Source: UBA1858 sp965227695 (lineage in GTDB: Bacteria > Pseudomonadota > Gammaproteobacteria > UBA4575). Taken from it: a DNA stretch of 64,000 nt. The notes beneath the pieces are model-generated. The model was not told where the DNA came from and searched no databases. It saw only the letters and a list, made by a program, of their open reading frames with translations. The translations under genes were made by a program, and so were the position numbers. The stretch covers positions 558,001 to 622,000 of the forward strand of contig OZ245760.1 of assembly GCA_965227695.1 (NCBI GenBank), read 5' to 3'. Of this stretch, positions 1-7,887 are shown piece after piece (within the stretch, counting starts at the first letter, position 1; every line of letters starts with the position of its first letter).

Positions 1-2
1 TG

Positions 3-290
3 GCCAGGCAGTTTTCCTTGTCAGATTTTGAGGCAGATAAAGTGCTTGAATACGCGGTGGTGGAGCATGATGAATATACCTCATCGCACCCGTTCATCCG
101 TTTAATCAATGAAGAAATGGATATCGAGGCAAAACGGGATTTGCTAAGAGGGTTATGGGAAGTGGCTTATACTGATGGGGTGCTGGACAAGTATGAGGAA
201 TACCATATTCGCAAGATAGCTGACTGGCTGTACTTATCGCATGCTGATTTCATACGCATTAAGCACCAGGTGGTAGAAGAACAGGGATAG
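3..290 (+). CDS. TerB-like family protein, 3' part only
   Basis: The reading frame is open to the left edge of the window, so the start lies outside and only about 96 C-terminal residues are visible. The visible part has an acidic helical pattern, with an L-W-E-V-A-Y-T-D-G-V-L-D-K-Y-E-E stretch at mid-length. This resembles the repeated acidic motif of the TerB/TerB-like (tellurite-resistance-related, COG4103-type) family, whose members are usually about 150 residues. The cellular role of stand-alone members is not established. It converges on the HU-like gene, and a GC-rich hairpin lies between them. The family call rests on pattern recognition alone. Confidence 0.7.
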   Translation, partial: ARQFSLSDFEADKVLEYAVVEHDEYTSSHPFIRLINEEMDIEAKRDLLRGLWEVAYTDGVLDKYEEYHIRKIADWLYLSHADFIRIKHQVVEEQG

Positions 291-309
291 GGAATTGCAG
301 TGAGAACAA

Positions 310-337
310 CCGCAGGCGAAGAGCATGTCACCTGCGG
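310..337. terminator. GC-rich hairpin between convergent genes
   Basis: A perfect 7-bp inverted repeat (CCGCAGG / CCTGCGG) encloses a 14-nt loop. It sits 20 bp after the TerB-like stop codon and 23 bp after the end of the HU-like gene on the other strand. Neither side has a long T run (TTGTTCTC follows on the minus strand), so it is at best a weak bidirectional terminator. Confidence 0.4.
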
Positions 338-359
338 AAGGCTTGCATCAAATGGGTGG

Positions 360-692
360 TTAGACCATGTCTTTCAAACCCTTGAGTGGTAGAACCTTGA
401 CAGCTTTTCGCGCTGGCTTGGCTTTAAATACCGTTTCTTCTCCCGTGAATGGGTTTATGCCTTTACGGGCTTTGGTTGCCGGTTTTTTCACAACCTTAAT
501 TTTGCATAGGCCAACCATATTGAATAAACCAGAGCCTCTGGGTTTTAACTCTTTAGCTACCAACCCTTCAAGTGATGTGAAAACAGAGGCAACCTGCTTG
601 CGGGTTAGGTCTGTTTCTTCAGCAATCGCGTTTAGGATTTCAGATTTGGTGGGTGGTTTTTTTGCTACTGCGGCTTTCTTTTTAACGGCCAT
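360..692 (-). CDS. HU-family DNA-binding protein with basic N-terminal tail
   Basis: This 110-residue protein belongs to the HU/IHF fold family, which binds and bends DNA in the nucleoid. The first 16 residues form a Lys/Ala-rich tail (MAVKKKAAVAKKPPTK). The dimerisation helices follow, and then the DNA-binding arm with N-P-F-T-G-E-E at 80-86, the equivalent of the N-P-x-T-G-E signature of HU. The C-terminus is Lys-rich. Canonical HU is about 90 residues and lacks this tail, so this is the longer HU-like subgroup. The start codon is preceded by AGAGGAAC. It is a single gene, with about 360 bp of non-coding DNA upstream that presumably holds its promoter. Confidence 0.85.
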   Translation of the reverse strand: MAVKKKAAVAKKPPTKSEILNAIAEETDLTRKQVASVFTSLEGLVAKELKPRGSGLFNMVGLCKIKVVKKPATKARKGINPFTGEETVFKAKPARKAVKVLPLKGLKDMV

Positions 693-1051
693 TCAATGTT
701 CCTCTAATGTGAGTTTGTTTTTACTTGTAGATGATGCCACGGTTAGTTACCGGCGTCAGTATAGTTATCTCTTAACGAATTTACTTATTATTATTGTTTC
801 GTTGGCGAATTGTACACAAGGAAATGGATAATGCCAATTTTATCCTAGTATTTAAGTGTTTTCTGAAATGCCATGGTATTTTATCTGCAATGACATAACC
901 GGATTAAATGTTTATCATGACATTGTGGGACAAATTATGGATCAAAAATCTGATGGTTAATTGTATGAGCAAAATGACTTAATGTGTCATCTCAAGATGT
1001 CGCTGCAAACCAGCTGATTTATTGGTTGCTATAAAGAATACCTGTTTTTGA
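693..1051. other. Non-coding stretch upstream of the HU-like gene
   Basis: About 360 bp between the end of yggT and the start of the HU-like gene, both on the minus strand. It is AT-rich and must hold the HU promoter and the 3' end of the yggS-proC-yggT transcript. I see no convincing ORF, RNA gene or strong hairpin in it. Confidence 0.6.
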
Positions 1052-1600
1052 CTAAAATGATCCTATTGCGATCAAAAGAGAATACAAAACAAGAATAACG
1101 ACCAGCGTCGACAGGTCAAACATCCCGACGGGGGGAATAATTCTCCGAGCAGGGGCTAATATGGGTTCGGTGATTGAATGCAGGATCGATATCAGCGGAT
1201 TAGGGCCCATATTCATGCCGGCGAACCAGCTGAATATTGCACGTATGATAACAGCGTACAACAAAATCGTGATAATCATGGTGACAATCTGTAACAGGCT
1301 GACCGAAATCAGTGTCGCGGCACTCACCTGTACGCCTGAAATTAAAAAAAGTAAAAAGACCTCCAGTGTCTTGAGGCCAAAAACAAGCAGCCAGGTCGCC
1401 GTATCAATATTACCCAGGCTGGGGATGATTTTGCGCAAGGGGATCAATAATGGATTGGTAATCGTGACCAGGAACTGTGAGATAGGATTATAAAAATCAG
1501 CCCGTGTCATCGCCAGGATCGCGCGTATGATGAACGCACCTATATAGAGTGTGAATAAAGTGTGTATCAGGAATGTGAGGACATTATTGGCTACTTGCAT
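1052..1600 (-). CDS. yggT: YggT family membrane protein
   Basis: This 182-residue integral membrane protein consists of two tandem YGGT repeats of about 90 residues. Each has a hydrophobic helix, an (I/V)IRA(I/F) motif and an N/P-rich loop (NPISQFLVTITNPLL in the first, NPLISILHSITEPIL in the second), then another helix. The two-repeat form of this length is typical of gammaproteobacteria. Its function is not settled, though the family has been linked to osmotic or membrane stress. It is the last gene of a yggS-proC-yggT group, 6 bp after proC, the same order as in Pseudomonas and E. coli relatives. Confidence 0.93.
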   Translation of the reverse strand: MQVANNVLTFLIHTLFTLYIGAFIIRAILAMTRADFYNPISQFLVTITNPLLIPLRKIIPSLGNIDTATWLLVFGLKTLEVFLLFLISGVQVSAATLISVSLLQIVTMIITILLYAVIIRAIFSWFAGMNMGPNPLISILHSITEPILAPARRIIPPVGMFDLSTLVVILVLYSLLIAIGSF

Positions 1601-1606
1601 GGGTTA

Positions 1607-2446
1607 TTATTCCTTATCGAAAGACTGGCTGATTTCATGTGCCCGGTTAGCGGCTGCCCGCACTGCCTGCTCTATTGTCGCGTCCAGGTGGCAGGCAATT
1701 AAGTGTGTTATTGCCTGCTCGGTGGTGCCACCTTTGGATGTTACATTTTCTCTGAGTTTTTCAAAGGCGGTGTTTTGATGAGCTGCGAGTTGGGCGGCAC
1801 CAAGCACAGTTTGCAGGGTGAGCTGATAACTGTCTTCTTTACTTAGTCCCAGTGCCTGTGCGCTGTTTTGAAGGCACTCCATAAAATAGAACAGATAGGC
1901 TGGACCACTCCCGGAAACAGCGGTGAGCGAGTCAAGCAGGGATTCGTCTTGTAACCAGAGCGTCTGGCCGATGGTTTTCATTATGTTCTCGGCAAGTGAC
2001 CGGTGTTCAGCCGTTGTGTCACGGGTAGTAAATAGCCCGGTCATCCCTGCCCCGATTTCAGCCGGTGTGTTGGGCATGCATCTGATGATAGAGCTTGCCG
2101 CTCCCAGCCATCGCATATAAACCCTGACAGGGATGCCTGCCGCGACAGTGATAAACAGGCAATTATCGAATTGGCTGTGCGCAGCTAAAGACTGGCATAC
2201 GGAGGCCATGGACTTCGGTTTAACTGCGAGTAGTATCACTTTTGGTGCAGACTCGATATCTGATGGTTCGGAGATTACATTGCAGCCTGGAAATTCACTG
2301 TGCAGGGAGGCATGTCGACTGGGCTGATAATCACATAGAGTAATCACACGTGGCGACCAGAGTTTGGTTAATAAGCCTTTGGCAATGCTTTTTCCCATAT
2401 TGCCTGCGCCGACGATCAGAATCGGTTGGTGGTGATTATTTTGCAT
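1607..2446 (-). CDS. proC: Pyrroline-5-carboxylate reductase
   Basis: ProC catalyses the last step of proline synthesis, NAD(P)H-dependent reduction of 1-pyrroline-5-carboxylate to proline in the cytoplasm. The 279-residue length is normal. The N-terminal Rossmann motif I-L-I-V-G-A-G-N-M-G-K-S is at about residues 9-20. A C-P-N-T-P-A segment lies in the middle, and the family signature T-S-K-G-G-T-T-E-Q-A-I ends near residue 246 in the helical dimerisation domain. It lies between yggS (8-bp gap) and yggT (6-bp gap) and is almost certainly co-transcribed with both. Confidence 0.97.
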   Translation of the reverse strand: MQNNHHQPILIVGAGNMGKSIAKGLLTKLWSPRVITLCDYQPSRHASLHSEFPGCNVISEPSDIESAPKVILLAVKPKSMASVCQSLAAHSQFDNCLFITVAAGIPVRVYMRWLGAASSIIRCMPNTPAEIGAGMTGLFTTRDTTAEHRSLAENIMKTIGQTLWLQDESLLDSLTAVSGSGPAYLFYFMECLQNSAQALGLSKEDSYQLTLQTVLGAAQLAAHQNTAFEKLRENVTSKGGTTEQAITHLIACHLDATIEQAVRAAANRAHEISQSFDKE

Positions 2447-2454
2447 ATCTTTAG

Positions 2455-3159
2455 CTAATTATCCGATTGAGTGTGACGAGGTCCAAATAATGCTGTGCCG
2501 ATGCGTACCATTGTAGATCCATGAGCAATAGCCGCTTCAAAGTCATTGCTCATGCCCATTGATAGCGTATCCACACTGCTGATATTCTGCTTGAGTTTGT
2601 TAAACAGTAACATCATTTTTTTAAAAACTGCTTCCTGTTGCGCTTGATCATTCTTTGCAGAGGGGATAGCCATCAGTCCACGCAACTTCAGGTTTGTCAG
2701 CTCATTGGCGAAACCTGCAAATTCCAGCACTTCACTTGGTGCGATGCCGGATTTACTGCTTTCATGGTCAATATTCACCTGCAGGCATACATTAAGCGTT
2801 GCCATGCCGGGTGGTCTTTGCTGGTCCAGCCGAGTTGCAATAATCTCCCTGTCAAGGCTATGTACCCATTGAAAATTTTCGGCAATTAACTTTGTTTTAT
2901 TTTTCTGGATAGGACCAATAAAATGCCAAATTAACGCCAGGTCAGTGATTCTGGCCATTTTATCGATCGCTTCTTGTGCGTAATTCTCGCCAAATTGTAT
3001 CTGACCCAGCTTCGCCAGAGTGCGAATTTCATCGACTGTGCGCGTCTTGCTGACTGCAAGTAATGCTACATCTCCAGCATTGCGGTGATATTTCTGTTCG
3101 CAACGTGCTATTTTTTCCTGAATAAGATGTAAATGTGTGGCAAGGGCAGAAGTCGTCAT
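2455..3159 (-). CDS. yggS: YggS/PLPBP family pyridoxal-phosphate homeostasis protein
   Basis: This is a PLP-binding protein of the YggS/PROSC family, a single-domain TIM-barrel resembling alanine racemase. It controls free PLP levels and has no known catalytic activity. The ATG at 3159 (234 residues) is preferred over an upstream in-frame codon at 3210, because the extra 17 residues look like leader DNA and homologues begin near here. The PLP lysine is in L-L-A-V-S-K-T-R (Lys38). The C-terminal S-M-G-M-S-N-D-F and V-R-I-G-T-A-L-F-G motifs are intact. It is the first gene of the yggS-proC-yggT group, divergent from pilT, an arrangement widely conserved in gammaproteobacteria. Confidence 0.95.
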   Translation of the reverse strand: MTTSALATHLHLIQEKIARCEQKYHRNAGDVALLAVSKTRTVDEIRTLAKLGQIQFGENYAQEAIDKMARITDLALIWHFIGPIQKNKTKLIAENFQWVHSLDREIIATRLDQQRPPGMATLNVCLQVNIDHESSKSGIAPSEVLEFAGFANELTNLKLRGLMAIPSAKNDQAQQEAVFKKMMLLFNKLKQNISSVDTLSMGMSNDFEAAIAHGSTMVRIGTALFGPRHTQSDN

Positions 3160-3412
3160 GATATTTGCGTTTAAAACCAAATTGGGAGGAAATAATAAAC
3201 AAAGGTACACTGGTGCGTACAGTCCTGACTCTGTTTATCGTTACAATGTGTTTGCTTGTCGCATAGCTGGGGTCTAATTACGCGCAATGCGTAAGTGACG
3301 AGATATAGTAGCCATTGTGGGGCTGGCACAAATCACCGCCCTTCTGAATGAATGTATTTCGTCGTTTCAGTATTGACACCGGATTGTATAGCGTAATTTG
3401 AAAGGAGTCTAA

Positions 3413-4447
3413 GTGGATATATCTCAGCTGTTGGCTTTCTCTGTGAAAAATGGAGCCTCAGACCTACATCTTTCTGCCGGCGTTCCGCCAATGATTCGAG
3501 TCGACGGTGATGTCCGCCGAATTAATGTCCCAATCATGGAGCATAAACAGGTCCATTCAATGGTGTATGACATCATGAATGACAAACAGCGTAAAGACTA
3601 TGAAGAATTCCTGGAGACAGACTTTTCATTTGAAATCCCCGGTCTGGCAAGATTTCGTGTCAACGCCTTCAACCAGAGTCGTGGCGCCGGTGCGGTTTTT
3701 AGAACCATTCCAACAAATATTCTGACACTTGAAGAACTGGATTGCCCCAGGATTTTTACCGATATATCCAACTATCCACGAGGCCTGGTACTTGTCACCG
3801 GACCAACAGGTTCTGGCAAGTCAACGACGCTCGCTGCGATGATCAATCAGAAGAATGAAAATGAATATGGTCATATTCTTACCATTGAGGATCCCATTGA
3901 ATTTATACATGAGAGTAAAAAAAGTCTGATTAATCAGCGTGAGGTCCATCGGGATACGCTCGGATTTAATGAGGCGCTGCGTTCGGCATTACGTGAAGAC
4001 CCGGATACCATACTTGTGGGCGAGCTTCGAGATCTGGAAACAATAAGACTTGCCCTGACCGCAGCAGAGACGGGGCATTTAGTATTTGGTACATTACATA
4101 CCAGTTCAGCTGCCAAGACAATTGACCGTATAGTAGATGTGTTTCCTGCCACAGAAAAGGACATGGTCAGATCGATGTTGTCAGAGTCGTTGCGTGCCGT
4201 AATCTCGCAAACTCTGTGTCGCAAAATCGGCGGTGGAAGGATAGCAGCACATGAGATTATGCTGGGGACACCAGCGATCCGTAATTTGATCCGCGAGGAT
4301 AAAGTCGCACAAATGTACTCTTCTATACAAACAAGTCAGAATGCAGGCATGCAAACTCTGGATCAATGCCTCAAGGAAATACAGTCAAAAGGGCTGATTA
4401 GCAAGGAAGAAGCTCGTCGACGGGCCGCAAATAAAGATGACTTTTAA
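3413..4447 (+). CDS. pilT: Type IV pilus retraction ATPase PilT
   Basis: PilT is the hexameric cytoplasmic motor that depolymerises type IVa pili and drives twitching motility. This 344-residue protein has standard length. The Walker A G-P-T-G-S-G-K-S-T starts at residue 130. A Walker B with ILVGELRD is near 199-206, followed by the PilT-specific A-E-T-G-H-L-V-F-G-T-L-H-T-S-S-A segment. Translation starts at a GTG with AAAGGAG just upstream. It is the first of three consecutive PilT-family genes and is divergent from yggS. The matched gene order makes this the true PilT rather than a paralogue. Confidence 0.97.
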   Translation: MDISQLLAFSVKNGASDLHLSAGVPPMIRVDGDVRRINVPIMEHKQVHSMVYDIMNDKQRKDYEEFLETDFSFEIPGLARFRVNAFNQSRGAGAVFRTIPTNILTLEELDCPRIFTDISNYPRGLVLVTGPTGSGKSTTLAAMINQKNENEYGHILTIEDPIEFIHESKKSLINQREVHRDTLGFNEALRSALREDPDTILVGELRDLETIRLALTAAETGHLVFGTLHTSSAAKTIDRIVDVFPATEKDMVRSMLSESLRAVISQTLCRKIGGGRIAAHEIMLGTPAIRNLIREDKVAQMYSSIQTSQNAGMQTLDQCLKEIQSKGLISKEEARRRAANKDDF

Positions 4448-4470
4448 ACCACCTTCCAAGAGTTAATATA

Positions 4471-5637
4471 ATGGATAGAGATAAAGCCATAACGTTTATG
4501 CACGACCTGTTGCGCAATATGCTGCAAAAGGGCGGGTCTGATTTATTTATTACAGTTGGTGCGCCACCATCAATGAAACTTGACGGTAAAATGACCCCCA
4601 TCACTAATCAGCCGTTGACATCCTCCCATGCGCAAGTACTGGTCCGTTCTATTATGAATGACCGGCAAATACGTGAATATGAAGAAACGCAAGAATGTAA
4701 TTTTGCGATTAGCTTGCCTAACATATCGCGTTTTCGTGTTAATGCATTTATGCAACGAAACAGTTCAGGCATGGTATTGCGTGTCATTAATTCCGAAATC
4801 CCGACATTGGAAGAATTAAGATTGCCGGATATCATTAAGGATATCTCCATGACCAAGAATGGTTTGGTTATATTTGTAGGCGGAACTGGTTGTGGTAAGT
4901 CAACTTCACTCGCAGCAATGCTTGGTTACAGAAACGAGCATAGCCAGGGACATATTGTTACAATTGAGGACCCGATCGAGTTTGTGCACAAGCACCGAAA
5001 TTGTATTGTTACGCAAAGAGAAGTGGGTGTGGATACAGAGACGTTTGAGATTGCTTTAAAAAACACATTAAGACAGGCACCGGATGTCATACTCATTGGC
5101 GAGATCCGTGACCGGGAAACGATGGAATACGCGGTCTCATTTGCGGAAACCGGTCATTTGTGTCTGGCAACGTTACATGCCAACAGTACAAACCAGGCGC
5201 TTGACAGGATAATTAACTTTTTCCCGGAAGAGAGACGCGCCCAATTGCTGATGGATCTGTCATTAAACCTGAAAGCAATAGTGTCGCAGCGTCTGCTTCC
5301 AATCAAAGAATCCGACGGTCGTGTTCCCGCCATTGAAATACTGATAAATTCACCCTTAATGGCCGATTTGATCTTCAAGGGCGATGTACCCAAGATGAAA
5401 GCATTAATTGCCAAGTCCAGAGAGCTGGGCATGCAGACGTTCGATCAGCATCTTTTTGATTTAATCGAAGAGGATATGATTACAGTTGAAGATGGTTTGC
5501 GTAATGCGGATTCCGTGAATGATTTACGTCTGCGCCTCAAGCTGGAAGGCAAGAAGTCAAAAGCCACAGATTTACTGGACGGGCTGGAAACGCTCACGGT
5601 GGAGGAGGATGCGGAAGAATCAGGTATGGTGATGTAA
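4471..5637 (+). CDS. pilU: PilT-like ATPase PilU
   Basis: PilU is the PilT paralogue that, in Pseudomonas and Vibrio, assists PilT-dependent retraction under load. The 388-residue length matches PilU and includes a C-terminal extension ending in an acidic E-E-D-A-E-E-S segment. The Walker A is G-G-T-G-C-G-K-S with Lys143; the Cys before the final Gly replaces the more usual Ser and should be tolerated. Walker B is I-L-I-G-E-I-R-D. It starts 23 bp after pilT and is very likely in the same transcript. Confidence 0.95.
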   Translation: MDRDKAITFMHDLLRNMLQKGGSDLFITVGAPPSMKLDGKMTPITNQPLTSSHAQVLVRSIMNDRQIREYEETQECNFAISLPNISRFRVNAFMQRNSSGMVLRVINSEIPTLEELRLPDIIKDISMTKNGLVIFVGGTGCGKSTSLAAMLGYRNEHSQGHIVTIEDPIEFVHKHRNCIVTQREVGVDTETFEIALKNTLRQAPDVILIGEIRDRETMEYAVSFAETGHLCLATLHANSTNQALDRIINFFPEERRAQLLMDLSLNLKAIVSQRLLPIKESDGRVPAIEILINSPLMADLIFKGDVPKMKALIAKSRELGMQTFDQHLFDLIEEDMITVEDGLRNADSVNDLRLRLKLEGKKSKATDLLDGLETLTVEEDAEESGMVM

Positions 5638-5663
5638 GTTAACTATAAAATTACAGCAAAACT

Positions 5664-7001
5664 ATGACGATCACTCCTTATTTAAAAAAGATGGCAGAAA
5701 AATCTGCATCGGACTTGTTTTTTACAACGGGTGCCCCGGTTTGCATGAAGTTAAACGGCGTCACTCAAAAAGTGTCCAAAACTGCATTGCAGCCTGGCAC
5801 GGCGAAGAAAATCGCTTATGAAATCATGAGCGAACAACAGATTAAAGAATTCGAGATGACCAAGGAAATGAATCTCGGTATTTCTATTGCCGGAGGTGGT
5901 CGTTATCGTGTCAATATATATTACCAGCGTGGCGAGGTTTCGCTGGTGATTCGTTATATCAAGCATGAAATTCCGTCTATTGACAAGCTTGGACTGCCTG
6001 AGATATTGCGCGGACTGGTAATGAAGCAGAACGGTTTAATACTGGTTGTAGGTTCTACCGGCTCAGGAAAGTCAACCACGCTGGCATCAATGATTGAACA
6101 TCGTAATGTCCTGGAAAGTGGGCACATTCTTACGATTGAGGATCCTATTGAATATATCTTTACTCACAAGAAGTCTATTATAGGCCAGCGGGAAGTGGGT
6201 CTTGATACTCTTTCATACGATAATGCGTTACGTGAAGCCATGCGTGAAGCTCCTGATGTTATTATGATCGGAGAAGTTCGTGATCGTCTTACAATGGAAG
6301 CAGCAATGTCTTATGCCGATACCGGTCATCTATGTTTGACCACGTTGCATGCTGTTAATGCAAATCAGGCGCTTGACAGGATTATTAATTTTTTTCCAAC
6401 TGACGCACGTAACCAGATTCTCATGGACCTTTCATTGAATCTGGCCGGTATTATTTCGCAAAGACTAGTGCCTTCTACTGATGGTGGCAGGTTACCTGCC
6501 GTGGAGATATTAATAAATACACCATATATTTCAGAGCTGATTCGAAAAGGCAATTTTGGTGAAATAAAAGAAGTTATGGAGAAAGGTGGCGCCGTAGGCA
6601 TGCAAACCTTTGATCAGTGTCTGCATGATCTCTACAAAATTGACAAGATAACCATGGATGATGCGCTTAATTTTGCTGATTCGCGCAGTAATCTTGAATG
6701 GCAAATCAATTTTGGCGGTGGTGTCAAAAGTGTGGGCGAACGTGATGATGATCTTGAGCTGAGTGACCAAAGTGTCAATATGGAAAGCGAGGATATTCAT
6801 TCCGACCCGCCTACCCTGTCAACACCTTTGCCTGATCTGAGTGAGTTTCAGATGGAAGGTAGTGATGAAGAGTTAAAATCTTTCTCAGAGGTGAGTCTGG
6901 ACCATGATCTCAATGTTGATGCGATAGAGGATGACGATGATGATGGCTTTTTTGATTCGGTGAAGTCGATGTTCAGCGATGATAAGCCATCAAAAAAATA
7001 G
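5664..7001 (+). CDS. Third PilT/PilU-family ATPase with acidic C-terminal tail
   Basis: This 445-residue protein has a complete PilT/PilU core: an N-terminal PAS-like domain, Walker A G-S-T-G-S-G-K-S-T near residues 129-137, Walker B I-M-I-G-E-V-R-D, and an A-D-T-G-H-L-C-L-T-T-L-H-A box. It is closer to PilU than to PilT, for example in A-N-Q-A-L-D-R-I-I-N-F-F-P, which both share. From about residue 357 it carries a tail of roughly 90 residues rich in Asp, Glu and Ser, including a run of D's near 425-430. I would expect that tail to be disordered and to bind a partner. It lies 26 bp after pilU. The core ATPase assignment is secure; the specific role is unknown. Confidence 0.92.
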   Translation: MTITPYLKKMAEKSASDLFFTTGAPVCMKLNGVTQKVSKTALQPGTAKKIAYEIMSEQQIKEFEMTKEMNLGISIAGGGRYRVNIYYQRGEVSLVIRYIKHEIPSIDKLGLPEILRGLVMKQNGLILVVGSTGSGKSTTLASMIEHRNVLESGHILTIEDPIEYIFTHKKSIIGQREVGLDTLSYDNALREAMREAPDVIMIGEVRDRLTMEAAMSYADTGHLCLTTLHAVNANQALDRIINFFPTDARNQILMDLSLNLAGIISQRLVPSTDGGRLPAVEILINTPYISELIRKGNFGEIKEVMEKGGAVGMQTFDQCLHDLYKIDKITMDDALNFADSRSNLEWQINFGGGVKSVGERDDDLELSDQSVNMESEDIHSDPPTLSTPLPDLSEFQMEGSDEELKSFSEVSLDHDLNVDAIEDDDDDGFFDSVKSMFSDDKPSKK

Positions 7002-7018
7002 GCTCGGTTAAAGCCTAT
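6991..7018 (-). terminator. Intrinsic terminator of the pyrimidine/gshB gene run
   Basis: Read on the minus strand, the inverted repeat ATAGGCT / AGCCTAT has a 7-nt loop and is followed directly by seven T residues. The hairpin overlaps the pyrK-like stop codon, and its T tract overlaps the last codons of the opposing PilT-family gene. It is a good rho-independent terminator for the minus-strand transcript. Confidence 0.75.
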
Positions 7019-7887
7019 GCTGGATAGACTGCATTTGCGTTAAAAACGGGGCCATCGACACAAACTCGTTTCATCTGCGCCTGGCCTGCCTGATTGACGA
7101 CCTTTACTGTACAGCCCGCACAGCCACCCACTGCGCATGCCATATATTCCTCCAGTGACAGTTGGCAAGGAATATCATAGTGTTGACTCAGTCTTGCTAC
7201 AGCTTCCAGCATTACCCCGGGCCCGCATGCAAAGATTTCCAGCTCCTGCCGCTCATGGCGGGTTAGCGACTCTATCCACAGCTCAGCAAGTTCATGAATA
7301 TAGCCGTCGAAACAGCCCGGGTAGTTTTGTTTGCTTGTCAGGCGTGAAGGAATTCCAAGGTCTTCTAATAACGTCATAGCAGCGATTGCAGCGCCCGGGA
7401 TACCGTCAAGCAGGATTCTTGATGGTTCTATTTTGAATGGAAACGGGATCTCTGACCCCATCATTACTACTGCCGTCATGTCCTGTTGTTTCTTTAGTTG
7501 TTCGGCAAAAAATAAAATAGGCGGGATACCCACGCCTCCTCCCAGCAATAAAGGCTTCTTGCACGGACTCGAGAGGGTAAAGGCATTGCCAATTGGTCCC
7601 AGGCATTGAAGTAAATCGTCAACCCTGGCTTTACTCAAGCTGTCAGTTCCTGATCCAACCACTTTATAGAGTATTTCTATCCACCCCTGTTGAGGGTGAC
7701 TGCGCAATACAGAAAAAGGACGCTTTAGATTAAAGCGTCCGCTGCCACAGCTGAGATGTATGAAGTTTCCAGGCTGAACGTATGTTGCGCACTGAGGTGC
7801 CTCAAGCCGTAATAGATATTGGTTTGCGGGCAAGTTCTGGTGACTTAGTACGCGCGCCTGCTCAACAAATATTGAGGCTTTTGTCAT
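7015..7887 (-). CDS. PyrK-type electron-transfer subunit (FAD, 2Fe-2S), dihydroorotate dehydrogenase B family
   Basis: PyrK passes electrons from dihydroorotate dehydrogenase (PyrD type 1B) through a 2Fe-2S cluster and FAD to NAD+. This 290-residue protein has an FAD-binding barrel with R-P-F-S-V-L, a nucleotide-binding L-L-G-G-G-V-G-I-P-P-I motif, and F-A-C-G-P-G-V-M near the C-terminus. The 2Fe-2S loop follows with Cys251, Cys256, Cys259 and Cys276. It overlaps pyrC' by 4 bp (ATGA), so translation is coupled and a pyrimidine role is likely. No pyrD lies in the window. A related ferredoxin-reductase-like function cannot be excluded from sequence alone. Confidence 0.88.
   Translation of the reverse strand: MTKASIFVEQARVLSHQNLPANQYLLRLEAPQCATYVQPGNFIHLSCGSGRFNLKRPFSVLRSHPQQGWIEILYKVVGSGTDSLSKARVDDLLQCLGPIGNAFTLSSPCKKPLLLGGGVGIPPILFFAEQLKKQQDMTAVVMMGSEIPFPFKIEPSRILLDGIPGAAIAAMTLLEDLGIPSRLTSKQNYPGCFDGYIHELAELWIESLTRHERQELEIFACGPGVMLEAVARLSQHYDIPCQLSLEEYMACAVGGCAGCTVKVVNQAGQAQMKRVCVDGPVFNANAVYPA

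Noticed and set aside
367..831. Open frame of 154 codons opposite the HU-like gene
   Set aside because: It is the complement of a recognisable HU-family gene; the product has no family resemblance.
3324..3340. TGGCAC resembling the -24 element of a sigma-54 promoter upstream of pilT
   Set aside because: The -12 TTGC element is not at the required spacing, and pilT is not generally sigma-54 controlled.
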